This document shows, piece by piece, positions 24,363-35,911 of a DNA stretch of 64,000 bases; within the stretch, counting starts at the first letter, position 1, and every line of letters starts with the position of its first letter. The notes beneath the pieces were generated by a model that had not been told where the DNA came from, ran no database searches, and was given only the letters and a program-made list of their open reading frames with translations. Position numbers and translations under genes: made by a program. Source of the DNA: Oidiodendron maius Zn (Eukaryota > Ascomycota > Leotiomycetes > Myxotrichaceae); the NCBI GenBank assembly GCA_000827325.1, contig KN832884.1, positions 718,953 to 782,952 on the forward strand, written 5' to 3'.

Positions 24363-25231
24363 CAATAATGATGATTTTCATTTATGGTTATTTGAATATG
24401 ATGTGGGATATTAACTGGAAGGGGTTTTGCAAGAAAAGATTTATGCAATGTCTGTTTGTCGGCGTTCAATCGCTACTGAACCCGTGAAACGAGTTGGCTA
24501 TAGCTGGGCTGTGAACAAAGTCAGTCCCTCGAGAACTTGCCCCATCACCGAATGCTACTGAACAATATTGTTGCCGACTACCAGTGAACTTTAACTAGCC
24601 TTTGTTTAAGGAATCCTTCGACTCCATTGCCCTGATAAATCTTGTCAGCTGACTCAAAGAGTCACTTAGTTATTCGGAGCTTACGTCCTAAGTACGCGGT
24701 TGATACGTAGTTAATTCGTGTCTAATTCGTGTTCAATTCGATTCGTAATCGATTCGTGTCCAATACGTATCCGTTTATGCGTTACTATTATTGGACCTTT
24801 CCTTCTATAGACAAGAGGTTCTACAGAGGACTACAAGTAGGCTCCATATGAGCACTCCTAGCTAGACAGACAATTGGCACTCTACCGACCTACCTTAGTT
24901 GATCTCATTCTTAAAGCGATAACATTTATCGTGACAAATCTCGTTCAGTACCTCTTGCAGAGCGGAAACATCTCCCTTTCTGAAATAGCTAATAGACAGG
25001 TACTGTGAGGGTGAGATATTAAGTTTGATGGTTTTACTACACCAGAACGGGTTGGATAGTTTAAATAGTTGCCTTTGCAGGTCTCGTAACCAATACTTTG
25101 CAAGAAATAGCTCCATCCCACGTGACTTTTGCTATATCTAACCGAGATTATTAATGAAGCGAAGGAGAAGCCTTTAGGGGCCAGCCTCTCTGTTGATATA
25201 TGACTTTCGATAGCGACTTCATGGAGCTCCA
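24363..25231. other. Intergenic between gasdermin-like and protease genes
   Basis: About 870 bp without a supportable gene. At 24712-24775 there is a degenerate ~11-bp direct repeat built on AATTCGTGT. The frames at 24895-25232 (-) have no domain. It presumably holds the protease promoter. Confidence 0.45.
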
Positions 25232-28200
25232 ATGATCATGGCAGAACCGGATCTGCAGACTTCTTTTTTTTTTGCACGCAATGTGGCACAGAGACTTCGT
25301 GACATTGCACATGAGCGCTCCAAACAGCGAGGCATTAAGGCAATTTGTAGCGAGCTAGCTGCGGAACTAGCCACTGTGCAACAACGACTTGAGGAACTTG
25401 GTGACCAGCGAAGCAGCGCTATTGGAGAACGCCGAGTGCTAAAGTTACTGGACAACCTGGAAAGACTATGCCAGGTGAGTACTATCTATGAGATGCGGGC
25501 ATCACGAGACGGATGTGATTCCATATTTTCTTAGGTACTGACCGTATGCTATGAAGCCAACCGTTTCAGTTCCCTCGTCATCGCAGAACGACACCTTCGA
25601 TCAGAAACGATACCCGAGCCTAAACCGCGTCTTGGCGAAGAAGGAAGTGAGGAGAAAGGTCATAGATGGATTCGCTATCAGCCCGCTGGCACATCGAATG
25701 AAATTGATAAAGCTCCTGAAAGCATTTGGCAAACCCCAGCGAAATAGCCTTCGTGGGCCGGATCTGTCCGAGCTTCTAGGCCAAGAAGGCACACAACAGC
25801 AACGAGACGACTACCAGGGATATATACATGCGCTTTATGATATACTTGCCTCGCGTTGCTGGTGCCAACGCCAGGATGGCCGGAAGGATATCACAGCAAA
25901 CCTGCGCCTGAATGGTTGCTGTAGCCCCGGGGAGGTTCCAGACAGTATGAACTTCAGGTTGTTCTTTTTGGATCATCCACACAGCCATGACAGTGGTGTT
26001 TACTGTCAATGGCAAGATGCACAGATATGTGTCCTACGCAAGGGGTGAGCTTCCTTAGATCCTCAGCTATGCCGATGCTCGTCCGGCTGCTGATACTATT
26101 TGCAGAAGAGTCAAGTTCAATACAGAGAAAGTTGTTACTAGTGGCCCTCGGTTTGGAGAGGTCCTCACAATAGACACATTCTGCGAGTTGATCACCAACC
26201 GGATGCATTCGCAATTGAAGTTAGTTGCGTTGAATGAAGGTCTCGTGGTCAACGGCCCATGTCCTCTTTCGCAAGGCTTCCTTCTGGATGCCTCGAGTAT
26301 CTCTCTCGCCGAGTTATTAGATATGGCCAAGCTCTCCCGGAAGATGAAACTTCTCTTGTCATATTTCTTGGCTAAGGCAGTCTGGCAGTTCTATGACTCT
26401 GAGTGGATGCGAAGCGGGTGGACCAAGGAGACTGTTCATTTTATGTTCGAACGACGATCATACACACCGAAGGGCATCTTTGTCAATGAGCCATTTCTCT
26501 CCGCTCATTTCGATTACCATCACGTGGTCCAAGATGATGCTTTTCGAACACATCTATTCCCGAAGATTCTTGCTTTGGGAATCATGTTCCTCGAGATCGA
26601 GCTTGGTGTCAATATCGAAAAGCACAGAATAACAGGCTGTTTAGGACCTAACGGGCAGCCATGTGTAAATGCGGACCATATTGCTGCTATCGAATTGTTT
26701 AACAGTGCGACGTTATGGGAGGAAATGGAGACCTTCACGAAATTTAAGGATGTGATAAAGGCTTGTCTCACTCCAGCACCATTCATGCCCTACTTGAATG
26801 ACGCGAATGGACTTCGTGATGCATTCGACAAATACATCGTTACCCCGCTCCAAGAGCTGTATAGGAACGCCTGGGGGGACCCGGATACATCCAGCATTCG
26901 CGCAATCGAGATCACCACCCCTAGGCAAGCGATGAACGAAGAAAATCATCTTTCTCTGTCAAGTCTACATAGCCCGAGAGCAGTGCCTATATACCAGGTA
27001 CCGTCTTACTCGCCTGCTCCGTATGAACCCACCTGGATGCCTGCCCTGCCTCTCCATCGAACAAGGCAGGACGTTTTGAACCTCTCCAGGGAATTACATG
27101 ATATCGATGACGGTGCACACAATTTCTCGTCATCTCCAAGCCCACTACCTAGTCGCGTAATGTCGAATGGGTAAGTCTCCTATCGATGGACCAACGACTG
27201 AATGGCCTAACTCAGGAACAAGCACTCTAGGTCTGTCATCTGACGTCTGGTTTCAGGAACTCGACAAACTTAACTTTGTCCTTCGATGTAAACCAAGCGA
27301 GGAAGATACCCTCCACACACCAACAAGAATAGCTATCCTTGATACAGGAGTAATTGAAGACTACGTGGAATCAGTCAAGGCTTATAAAGATTTTATCAGC
27401 AAGAATGATGATGACTGGCAGGACAACACAGGTCACGGAACAAATGCAGTCCGTTTGATACTGAAAGTCTACAACGCGGCGGAGATTTATGTTGGCAGAG
27501 TTTTTGAGAATTCGAAGGCAACGAGAAACACTGCTGCTCTAATGGTGCAGGTATACAATTCCCGAATTCTTAGGCTCTTTGTTGCAATACTGATTACCCA
27601 GGCAATACGCCATGCAAAAGATATATGGAAAGTTGATATCATCGTTATGCCGTCTGGATTTGAGTCAATAAACCGAGAAATGACGCGCGCGATCGACGAG
27701 ACGAACAATGCACGCATTCTTGTTTTTGCCGCGGCGTCGAACTACGGAAACCTCAGAGAAATAGCCTTTCCGGGCCGGCTCTACATGTATAATAAATTGA
27801 TTTGCATGTTTTCCACCGACACGAATGTTCGCTGCCTCCCTAACTTTAATCCTTCGGCATCGTCAGCTGCGATGTACAGTTTCGCCGTTCTAGGAGAAAA
27901 TATCGTGCTTCCGTATGTGAAAGAGCCATTATCAGGGACATCTTTTGCAACAATGATTGGAGCAGCCCTAGCGGGACGGATTCTTGATTTCTCACGACAA
28001 AGTGACAATCGTGGCAGAATTCGAAGTGCTGAAGTGCTGAATACTGTCGAGGGAATGTCTGCTGTCTTTGCTAAAATGGCACCAGGTGGCAAGGATAATG
28101 GGTATGATTGCATGGCTCCATGGAAGATTCTCCACCATAGCGTCGACGAGGATCCGGGAAAGAGGAGGAAAGACGAACGAGCTCACGTATGTGAAACTAT

Positions 28201-28234
28201 ATCAAGAGCTCTAGAGGATATTTATAGAACCTAA
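25232..28234 (+). CDS. DUF7580-subtilisin-like (S8) protease, HET-Q2-like candidate
   Basis: A long N-terminal region resembles DUF7580 of fungal death-related proteins (YIHALYDILASRCWC near 25840; LSYFLAKAVWQFYDSEW near 26370; ILALGIMFLEIELG near 26570). It is followed by a C-terminal S8 peptidase. Catalytic Asp lies in ILDTGV (codon 27341-27343), His in GHGT (27434-27436), Ser in SGTSFAT (27941-27943), and the oxyanion Asn in AASNYGN near 27740, so the domain looks active. Clear introns: 25475-25534, 26045-26105 and 27551-27601. Two junctions are awkward. After 25534 the frame changes somewhere before about 25760. Between DUF7580 and S8 the strong donor at 27171 does not restore frame, whereas 27157-27256 does. 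Either the exon model is unusual or small indels are present. No signal peptide, so cytosolic. Placement behind the gasdermin-like gene suggests it is its activating protease. Confidence 0.75.
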
Positions 28235-28720
28235 TGCTTGGTTACATATTGTGTTGAAGGGCTCATGCGGAACTTCTATAGTAGTTTAAATATGGAAGGA
28301 AAACCTAATAAAAGATGAAAATACATCAAAATTAGCGACCAGAAAATGCGATGTTTATGAGTAAGTCCGTGGTTCGTTGCAGCGAACTTTACCGCTGCGA
28401 CGAAAGGAAACTAGGACACCCAAAACTCGCCAGTAGAAAGACTCAAGCTGGAATCGACCAAGACCAGCAATATGTGCAATATGTCACGACTCTTCAATGA
28501 TGAAATTCATATTCCATCACGCCATCAGTCCTCAAGTCCGGCAATTTCATATACAACTCCTCCAAAGGCCGACAAATAACGAATCTCAAACCCCCTTCCC
28601 CACAGCACATTTACGATCTCCACATCTCACAGTTACCACTCATGCTACCGAGAATTATGCCGATATGCCGTGCCGTTTGTGACGGCTTGACAAAGCAGGA
28701 AGAGGTAGGCACTGTCCCGA
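28235..28720. other. Intergenic, convergent 3' flanks
   Basis: About 490 bp between the 3' ends of the protease and the NmrA-like gene. No frame with a recognisable product and no repeat structure seen. Confidence 0.5.
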
Positions 28721-29767
28721 TCACGAAGATTCCATCCGCTGCACAGCATCCCGCACAATCTGCTTTAACGACTTGCGCTGATACGGAGTTCCTTCCAACG
28801 ACGAAGATAGTGCGTCAGGGAAGTATGTTGCTCCGAATCCACCAAAGTTGATGAAATGAGTGATTGATACCATGCGAAGTCGAATGTCATTCGCGGCCTC
28901 TGCTTTCCCAGCAGTCTCAAGCAATTCGGGCAGTGTAATATTTGTAACTTCCCATGTGGCTCCAGTTTCTGCTTCAAATAATTTCAGTAGCTCTAGGCCC
29001 GTGTATTCAACCTCCGCAATTGGGATTTTTTTGTTCTCCGTCTCGCTAGGTGGCTGCTTAAGCATATTGACCACAGACTGCGCAATGAATGGCTGAGTAC
29101 AGGCCGTTGCCTTATTTGCACCTTGATCCACAAGTTTAGCTTTGCGTGCCTTGATGTCAAAGCCAAGGAATCCATTGTCCAAGCCCCAATCGAGCCACCC
29201 TGCTGGGACAAACAGCGTGTACGTTATATCTCCTTGGCTGGCTGCCGACAAGATGCTCTCGATTGTATCAGTCCTGCCTGCCATTGGACTTCCAGGAACC
29301 GCTTGCTCAATAGCTGCAGGATGTGTGACATCAAAAGAGTAATCGGTCGGCACAAAGCGCTTGATGCCTGCTTTTATGGCGCAAGATAGTAGAGAAAGAT
29401 TGGCTGTAGATGATGATAAGTTAGTGTATCGGGAAATCATGCGTAAAACTTTCGACTCGTCGATTGGTGACGGCAATCATGCACAGCGTGGGGAAAAAGC
29501 ACAAGGGAACATACCTCCAGGAGCTGCCGCAGTATTATGAAACGACATCAGCACATCTTGACCGGTGAGTACCTCTATAAGCCCATCACTATCATTATAG
29601 TCGTCTAATTCTACGACCTTGGCGCCGACAGGAGCATGGCTTTGACCGGACTTTCGTGTAATAAGCGTGAGGTCAAAGCGATCACCCTCAGCTAGAATGG
29701 CTGCAGTAACATGCTTTCCTAGATCACCAAAACCACCAACTATTGCTATTTTCTTAAATAGAGACAT
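28721..29767 (-). CDS. NmrA-like/isoflavone-reductase-like NAD(P)-binding protein
   Basis: Atypical short-chain dehydrogenase of the NmrA/isoflavone reductase group, probably a soluble cytosolic reductase or redox sensor. Exons 29767-29515 and 29403-28721 join to 936 nt, 311 residues. The N-terminal Rossmann motif reads IAIVGGFGDLGKHV, followed by TRKSGQ, which fits NADP binding. The segment IKAGIKRFVPTDYSFD is the family's central strand and the usual KRF-P pattern. The C-terminal half carries the substrate lid. Length is typical. The adjacent minus-strand SDR gene 550 bp away may act in the same pathway, but nothing in the sequence shows this. Confidence 0.9.
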
Positions 29768-30316
29768 AATTTAGACGGCTCAAAAGTTCAAGCTAATTGA
29801 GAGTAAAGTTGCAACTGGCCGACCTCAATTGTGGCCGTCAATATTCCGGATTTCGAAATCAACTTTATACTTAGTGCCATATGTATTTCTCATGGCCACC
29901 TGAGGTATTCGTAATCACTCGGCCCGGAATGAGGATTGCAAATGTTACTTATGAATTGGTTGCTTACGTGAAGCCAACTCTAATGCCATCTCGACCGGTA
30001 AAGCGGCACTTTCCTATTTCAAACTGGCCATTTTGTCACTTTTCTTTCTGTGCAACTAGAGTTGAATATTCATAATGATTACAATTTAGTAAAGCAGCCG
30101 GGCACAGGCATATAAGACAAGCTGGTATTACTAGCGCTGAGGTTTCGTTGAATATGATAATAAGACGATGTCCAGACCATTAACACATATTGTAGTTTAG
30201 AACCGCAAACAATCTTAAGGCATTACAACGAAGTTAGATACAAATTTAAAATATTTTGGAACAAAACAATGAAACCCATTTTTTCTCTCTTCCTCCCTTT
30301 ATCTCCATTCGATACC
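29768..30316. other. Intergenic
   Basis: About 550 bp between two genes on the minus strand. It holds the NmrA-like promoter and the SDR 3' flank. AT-rich around 30060-30280; no gene seen. Confidence 0.5.
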
Positions 30317-31519
30317 TCACGGCTTGATGTAAGCGGCGAGCGCTTCCTCACTCATCTTCCACAAATTCTCCGCCAGTTGAGGATCTCGCGCAAGCGAAGA
30401 CGGTTCCTCTATTTTGCTTGACGAATTGAGGTATTCTGCCTTATATTTTGCACGATTGTTCCTGATTTCCGGCGCACCCGCTAGGTAGAGTACCGGGTGG
30501 GCACCTTTCGCCGCAGAGCTAGCTATCCTCTTCATTATCGGTCGTAAGTACCAAGGGAAAACGCCCATTCCGCCCTCGGTGTCGGTTGGGCCAGGATCAC
30601 ACGTTGCAGTAGTAATAGGAACCTTCTCCGCATCCATTCGTCTCTGCAATTCTTTGCAAAACAGGATATTGGCCAACTTGCTAACCGCATATCGAGAGAA
30701 CAGATCGCGGAGGCCGGAGAAATCGAGAGAAGAGGTCATGCCACGATATTTAAAATCATCGAGCTTATCGAACTTAATCGTTGCGGGAACGAACATTTTA
30801 TGCCCAGACGATGAGACCTAGATGAGATGGTTATTAACAAGCCACAGAAATGAAAACTGAGTCCCGTACAATTACGACTCGCACATCCGAATCTTTTCTG
30901 GCAGCAGTGTGCTTTAGAAGAGGCAGAAGATTGATTGTGAAGAGAAAATGTGCTAAATGACTTGATATATCAGTTTATTGCGTGGAAATCGGAAGCCAGT
31001 AACATACTTTACTCCCATGACCATGTCGAATCCGGCAGAAGTCATCTCGGAGCTCTTCGTTGCAATTCCAGCATTATTCACTAGAGCTTGTAAGTCTTGA
31101 TTACACATCCCACTTATACACCCGACAGATTTAACGTACCAAGAATATCCAGTCGACTCTCTTGCTTCAATACTGTCTCTGCTGCCATTTTGACACTCTC
31201 GAGATCTGCCAAATCGAGCGGTAACCATACCAAACTTCCCTTGTTCACAGTCGGATTATCAGAACATAATTTTTCAATCGCAGCCTGAGCTTTGGCTTCG
31301 TTCCTTGCTGCCAGGTATACCTTTGCTCCATGGCGCGCGAGCTGTTCAGTTGTAGCATAACCAATTCCAGCACTGCGTCCAAATTAGGTATTGTAATAAT
31401 TAGACGGTACACTGTCACAAGAAAGTAGCTTACTTTGCGCCTGTGACAATAGCGACTTTTCCATTCAAGTCAAGGATGCCATTCGTTGGATCCCAGGGAG
31501 TTGAGAATAATGAGCCCAT
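30317..31519 (-). CDS. Short-chain dehydrogenase/reductase
   Basis: Classical SDR of the retinol dehydrogenase/WW-domain oxidoreductase-like fungal group. The first exon starts at 31519 and ends VAIVTGA, joining across an intron to AGIGYAT (together the TGXXXGXG cofactor motif). The next exon carries YLAARNEAKA and LPLDLADLESV, then LVNNAGIA, then LLPLLKHTAA and VVIVSSSG. The last exon (from about 30820) has the catalytic YAVSK and ends at 30317. Five exons are apparent; the small middle ones were read through by eye, so their exact ends are approximate. Product about 320 residues, typical of the family. Substrate not readable. Confidence 0.87.
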
Positions 31520-32659
31520 TCTACGTCCTGCTGTATGGTGGCAATTGCTCTTCTGAGGGGGTACTACCAAAGGGGGCCGTGTTGTGACCTGTGTTAATCG
31601 AGCAATATCCGAAGAAAGTTAGGCCAAGCTGCAATACGGGTGTGGTTTGCGTGGTTCCGCTGTTTGTATTTTCCGGGTCTCTAGCGCTGCACGTTACGAC
31701 AGCGATTCATCAGCGCTGTCGCGATTGTCGATGATGGACAAATCTACAATAATTTATTGGACCTCTCACTACTTATAATCCAAGATCTGGATCCTCTGTG
31801 ATAGTATGACAGCGACATATGCTTGCAATTAGCCAAAACAGTAATTGTATTTCTCAGCATTGAATGGAGGCAGGGGCTTGTCTTAGGCAACCAATAGGTT
31901 GACACTGGGTTACGGCACTACTGTGGAATCACCTATAACAAAGCTTCAACTTAGATGCCTCTCCCAATAACTTTCCAAGCTCCAAATATGCTTAATCTTC
32001 TCTTTCGCCGATTAGAACTGTGCTTACGGTGCAACATGATACCGACTCAGGAATTTATAAGCACGTCCCGTTGTTAAAGTCTGGGCAGGTGTCTAGCACG
32101 GCATTGCCACTTGCTTTATATTGCAAATCCTTCAATTTTACCAAGTTTTGGCTTATTAGATGTTCTGATGGCGACTTTGGTGGGCTTCTTAGCGCTCGTG
32201 TCGTGTTGCCATTTCGAAGAGGAGCCGTCTCGTGTCGCTTTTCCATTCTCGGTCACTCTTGGTTGTTAAGCGAATTTTGCACTCAGATGAATAAGACAAG
32301 CCCAGTTTGGCGCAAATATAAACTAGTGGTGCCCATTTTCAGCTTGTGTCCTTCCATGTATAGTCGTAGAGGCTAGGCTAGATTTCAAATTGTTGCAGAT
32401 GAAAGAGTGCCGTGGCACACGAAATCGACAAGTTGGCTGTATCGTTGTGTTTGATTGTTCTTAAAATACTTTCATCATTTGTATGGAATAAGTAGACAAA
32501 AGCATGTGGTCAAAATATGCCAGAGTTACACAAAACAACGGATAAAACAAATGCCAATGTATATATTCAGTTAAGGTAGCTGGTTTATGGTCAAAATCTT
32601 CGGATAAGCAGCAAGTCGCATTAGTCATCTCTAACTAATCTCCTCGATGTCATCAGCAA
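31520..32659. other. Intergenic left of the MULE
   Basis: About 1.1 kb. The frame at 32020-32376 (+) has no domain and no start or intron support. The right end of this segment together with the sequence right of the element would have been one continuous promoter region before the transposon inserted. Confidence 0.5.
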
Positions 32660-32668
32660 CGGAGGATC
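32660..32668. repeat. Target-site duplication, left copy
   Basis: CGGAGGATC directly abuts the left terminal inverted repeat and is repeated exactly at 35754-35762 outside the right one. Nine bp is the diagnostic duplication length of Mutator-like elements. Confidence 0.93.
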
Positions 32669-32876
32669 GGCTCGTGTTACATTCGCACCACAAGAGATGA
32701 CTAAGATTCGCACCACCGCATATCAATTACCCTTTTCGGCTGTATGTGGTGCGAATATTATTAAGATTGCCTCTTTCGGACTTTGTGGTGCGAATATAAC
32801 TAGCGTATCCCTTTACGGCTAGCCCCTCTTTGCATGTTATTACGGAACATAGGCTCTTAATAGCCCTGAATCAAAT
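32669..32876 (+). repeat. Left terminal inverted repeat of MULE
   Basis: 208 bp, starting GGCTCGTGTTAC. It contains four copies of a 10-bp word: TTCGCACCAC at 32682-32691 and 32707-32716, and its complement GTGGTGCGAA at 32746-32755 and 32785-32794. These may be transposase-binding sites and could fold into hairpins within the TIR itself. Confidence 0.95.
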
Positions 32877-32880
32877 ACAA

Positions 32881-32946
32881 CCCTCTTGAAGCTTGATTAC
32901 AGCCCTCTTGAAGCTTGAATACAGCCCTCTTGAAGCTCAAATACAG
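32881..32946 (+). repeat. Three 22-bp tandem repeats inside the MULE
   Basis: Three near-identical copies of CCCTCTTGAAGCTTGATTACAG (third copy most diverged) lie between the left TIR and the transposase ATG at 32955, in the position of a transposase promoter or 5' UTR. Confidence 0.85.
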
Positions 32947-32954
32947 CCCTGAAA

Positions 32955-35517
32955 ATGAATCAATTCAGCCAATTCGACGTTTCTGGCCCCTTTTCTCAAC
33001 CACCACCAGCGCAGCCCCTGACCAGCGCGTCTGACGCGTTATCCCTGCCACCTCTAGCTACCTACCCCTCCAGGGAGGCCCTTTTTGAGGCTATTCAGAG
33101 CTGGGCTAAGCTACGGGGGTATGCCTTTACTGTAGGCAAAAGCAAGCGTATCCGTGATGGGCGTCAAAAGGTATATTACGCATGCGATCGCTGCCCTCAG
33201 CCTAGGCCTGAACCTCGAATTGAGCGCGTTCGGGATACTCAATCACGCGGTACAGGGTGCCAATTCCAGGTGGTTGCAGTAGAGGCCCTTAGCTCTGAAT
33301 GGGAGCTTAAATATCGCCCTGGGACCGAGTTTAATACTCATAACCACCCTCCTAGCCAAAGCCCTGCTGCCCACCCTTCACACCGTAGGCTTCCAGTTGA
33401 AGCTCAAAATACACTCCAGAACCTCTTCTCAGCAGGTAAGTTTAGGCTTCTAATTAGGGTTCTAATTAAGGTTCTAAACTAAGGGTTATTAGGTGTCCAG
33501 CCACGGCAAACCCTGACTTTTCTTCGTGGCCTAGACCCTGAAACACCACTTATACCACGGGATATTTATAACCAGAATGCCCTATTTCGTCGAGATATCC
33601 GCCAGGGTTACTCATCAACTGAGGCTCTAATTCAGCACCTTGAGACTAAGGGGATTAAGCATGAAATACTCAAGGAGAAAGATACTAAACGATTAAGGGG
33701 CCTCTTTATTGCCTACCCTGAGTCAATCCAATACCTACAGTCTCACCATGATGTCCTCCTAATCGATAATACATATAGTACTAATCGATTTAATCTACCC
33801 TTAATGGATATTATCGGTTAGTAACCCTCTCTTAATAGCTCTCTAGTTAATTAGTATTATAGGGGTTGATCATAATAATAAGAGCTTCTTTATTGCCTTT
33901 GCATTCCTCCCTGATCAAGTAGAGGGCACGTATCGCTGGGCTTTACGTCAAATCAAGGCCCTTTATAGCCTTATTCACCCTATAGTTGGTCTCGTTCCAG
34001 GTACAATTAGTACTGATTGTGATCAAGCCCTAAGAAATGCTATTTCTGAGATATTCCCGGATTCTAATACAGTACTATGCCTCTGGTATGCTAATAAAAA
34101 TGTCCAGCAGCACTGTAAAGCTAAGTTTACTAGTGCTGAGGACTATGATGATTTCTTCAAGGCATGGCTAGGCATTATCCGATCACCTAGTATCCCTGAG
34201 TATCATACTCGACTACTCCAGTTTGAAACTCAGTACTCTGAGACTCCTGAACACCTAGCATGTGTTGAATATATCCAGGATATATGGCTGAAGCCAGGCC
34301 GAGCTGAATCACTAGTCCAGGCCTGGACTAATCAATACACTCACTTTAGCATTACAGTCACATCAAGGTAAGTAAGGATACTGGCTTATTTAATTTAACT
34401 AATAATGCTTAGGGTTGAAGCAGCGCATTCATATATTAAGCGCTTTATTCTTAGCTCTAAGGGTGATCTCTTAATGGCCTGGCTATCGATCGAACAGGCT
34501 ATAGCTATATAGTTCCAGAATATTAAGGCTAATGCAGCAAGGGATCGAATCAGGACGCCACTTAACCTCGATCGGGCTCAATATAGTGCATGCTTTAATT
34601 ATATTACAACTGCTGCATTACAGCAGGTTCATTCAAATTATACTAGTGCTAAGAGGCCCTTACAGCCCTGTACTGGTGTATTTACAGCCACTACTGGCCT
34701 GCCCTGCGCACATCGAGTTGACTATATTAGAGAGGAAAGGTTATCCTTACTCCCTGATGATTTTCATCCGCACTGGTACTGGGATCGATATTCAGGCTTA
34801 CCTGAGCCCCTTCTTGAGCCTCTACGTGTTGTCACCTATATACCATCTGCTTCTAGGGGGACTTACAGCACTAGAAGGATTCCCTCTGGATGGGAGGCAT
34901 CAGAGCCTCGGCTACGCAGGTGTGGTGTTTGCCGTGGTATTGGCCATAATAAGGCTAGTATTAGGTGCCCAGTCAATATACGCAACTTAAGGGCTGAGCT
35001 TGGTGCCGAACCGACCACCCAGCCTAGCCCTGAACCACTGCCTAGTCTAAGCCCTAGCCCTGAATCAGCTATACAGCCTGACCCTGAATTGGTGGATACT
35101 CGTCCAATTTGGCCATACCGACCTGAGCTTATTCATAAACGTTATATAGCTGAGAAAGAGGACTGGCTTAGAGCTCATCCAGACGTCTAGCCAGCTCAAT
35201 ATCGCACTGCACGAGGGCTAGAGCAGTACTCAAAGGCCTGGTTAAATGAGAATCGTCGGTATTTAGGGTTTAGGAGACTAGACCTAGAGACAGAGACGTT
35301 CCTTGAGGATAGGGCTGAGTGGACTGATGAAGAGGTCGAAGCTTACCTAGACTGGGATATGCAAGAGACAATTGAGGTTGAGATACGGGAGGAGGCTGAG
35401 TTTAATAGGCGTGGAGGGTTTAGTGCAGAGCGTGGTGTTCAGGGTCTTCATAACCAGGCTGCAGCTGAGGTTGAGGCTCAAGAGTGTTATAAGTTCACCA
35501 CCTGGCAGGTGGTTTAA
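32955..35517 (+). pseudogene. MULE transposase, two in-frame stops
   Basis: Introns with clean phases near 33436-33491, 33819-33867 and 34369-34412 join a single frame. The N-terminus is Pro-rich, then a FAR1-like WRKY/GCM1-type DNA-binding region with YYACDRC and a late HNHPPS. Then the DDE core: first Asp in LLIDNTY, second in STDCDQAL, followed by LCLWYANKNV. A SWIM finger (GLPCAHR) and a CX2CX4HX4C zinc knuckle (CGVCRGIGHNKASIRC) follow, with an acidic C-terminal tail. The stops are TAG at 34510-34512 (between AIAI and FQNIKA) and TAG at 35188-35190; both fit CAG-to-TAG, a CpA-to-TpA change. No frameshift was seen. Stop at 35515-35517. Confidence 0.88.
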
Positions 35518-35545
35518 TTAGTTTAATTAGGTAGGCATTATAATC

Positions 35546-35753
35546 ATTTGATCCAGGGCTATTAAGAGCCTATGTTCCGTAATAACATGCAAAGAGGGGC
35601 TAGCCGTAAAGGGATACGCTAGTTATATTCGCACCACAAAGTCCGAAAGAGGCAATCTTAATAATATTCGCACCACATACAGCCGAAAAGGGTAATTGAT
35701 ATGCGGTGGTGCGAATCTTAGTCATCTCTTGTGGTGCGAATGTAACACGAGCC
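35546..35753 (-). repeat. Right terminal inverted repeat of MULE
   Basis: Reverse complement of the left TIR over its full 208 bp with a single mismatch near its inner end. It carries the same four 10-bp inverted words. Confidence 0.95.
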
Positions 35754-35762
35754 CGGAGGATC
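35754..35762. repeat. Target-site duplication, right copy
   Basis: CGGAGGATC, identical to 32660-32668. Confidence 0.93.
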
Positions 35763-35911
35763 GGACATGTTACAATTTTATGTCCGGTACTGGAAACAAC
35801 GCTGACATCAGGGACTCAGATTTATGTCCGCCAAATTGTTCAAGGTGATCCTTATTCTCACAGTTCACATCCGTCCATATTTCATCTAGAGCCAGTCGTC
35901 GCACTGCCGCA

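Larger units (their letters stand above)
32669..35753 (+). mobile_element. Mutator-like DNA transposon (MULE), 3085 bp
   Basis: Structurally complete element: 208-bp terminal inverted repeats that differ at one position by eye (32869), a 9-bp target duplication, and a single transposase gene on the + strand. MULE transposase core, SWIM-type zinc finger and a zinc knuckle place it near the fungal Hop/FAR1-like MULEs. Two internal TAG codons mean the copy probably cannot encode an active transposase, though near-identical ends argue for a recent insertion or mobilisation in trans. It lies 158 bp upstream of a Zn2Cys6 regulator start codon. Confidence 0.95.

Noticed and set aside
32020-32376. 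118-codon plus frame left of the MULE
   Set aside because: No domain, no codon pattern like neighbouring genes.
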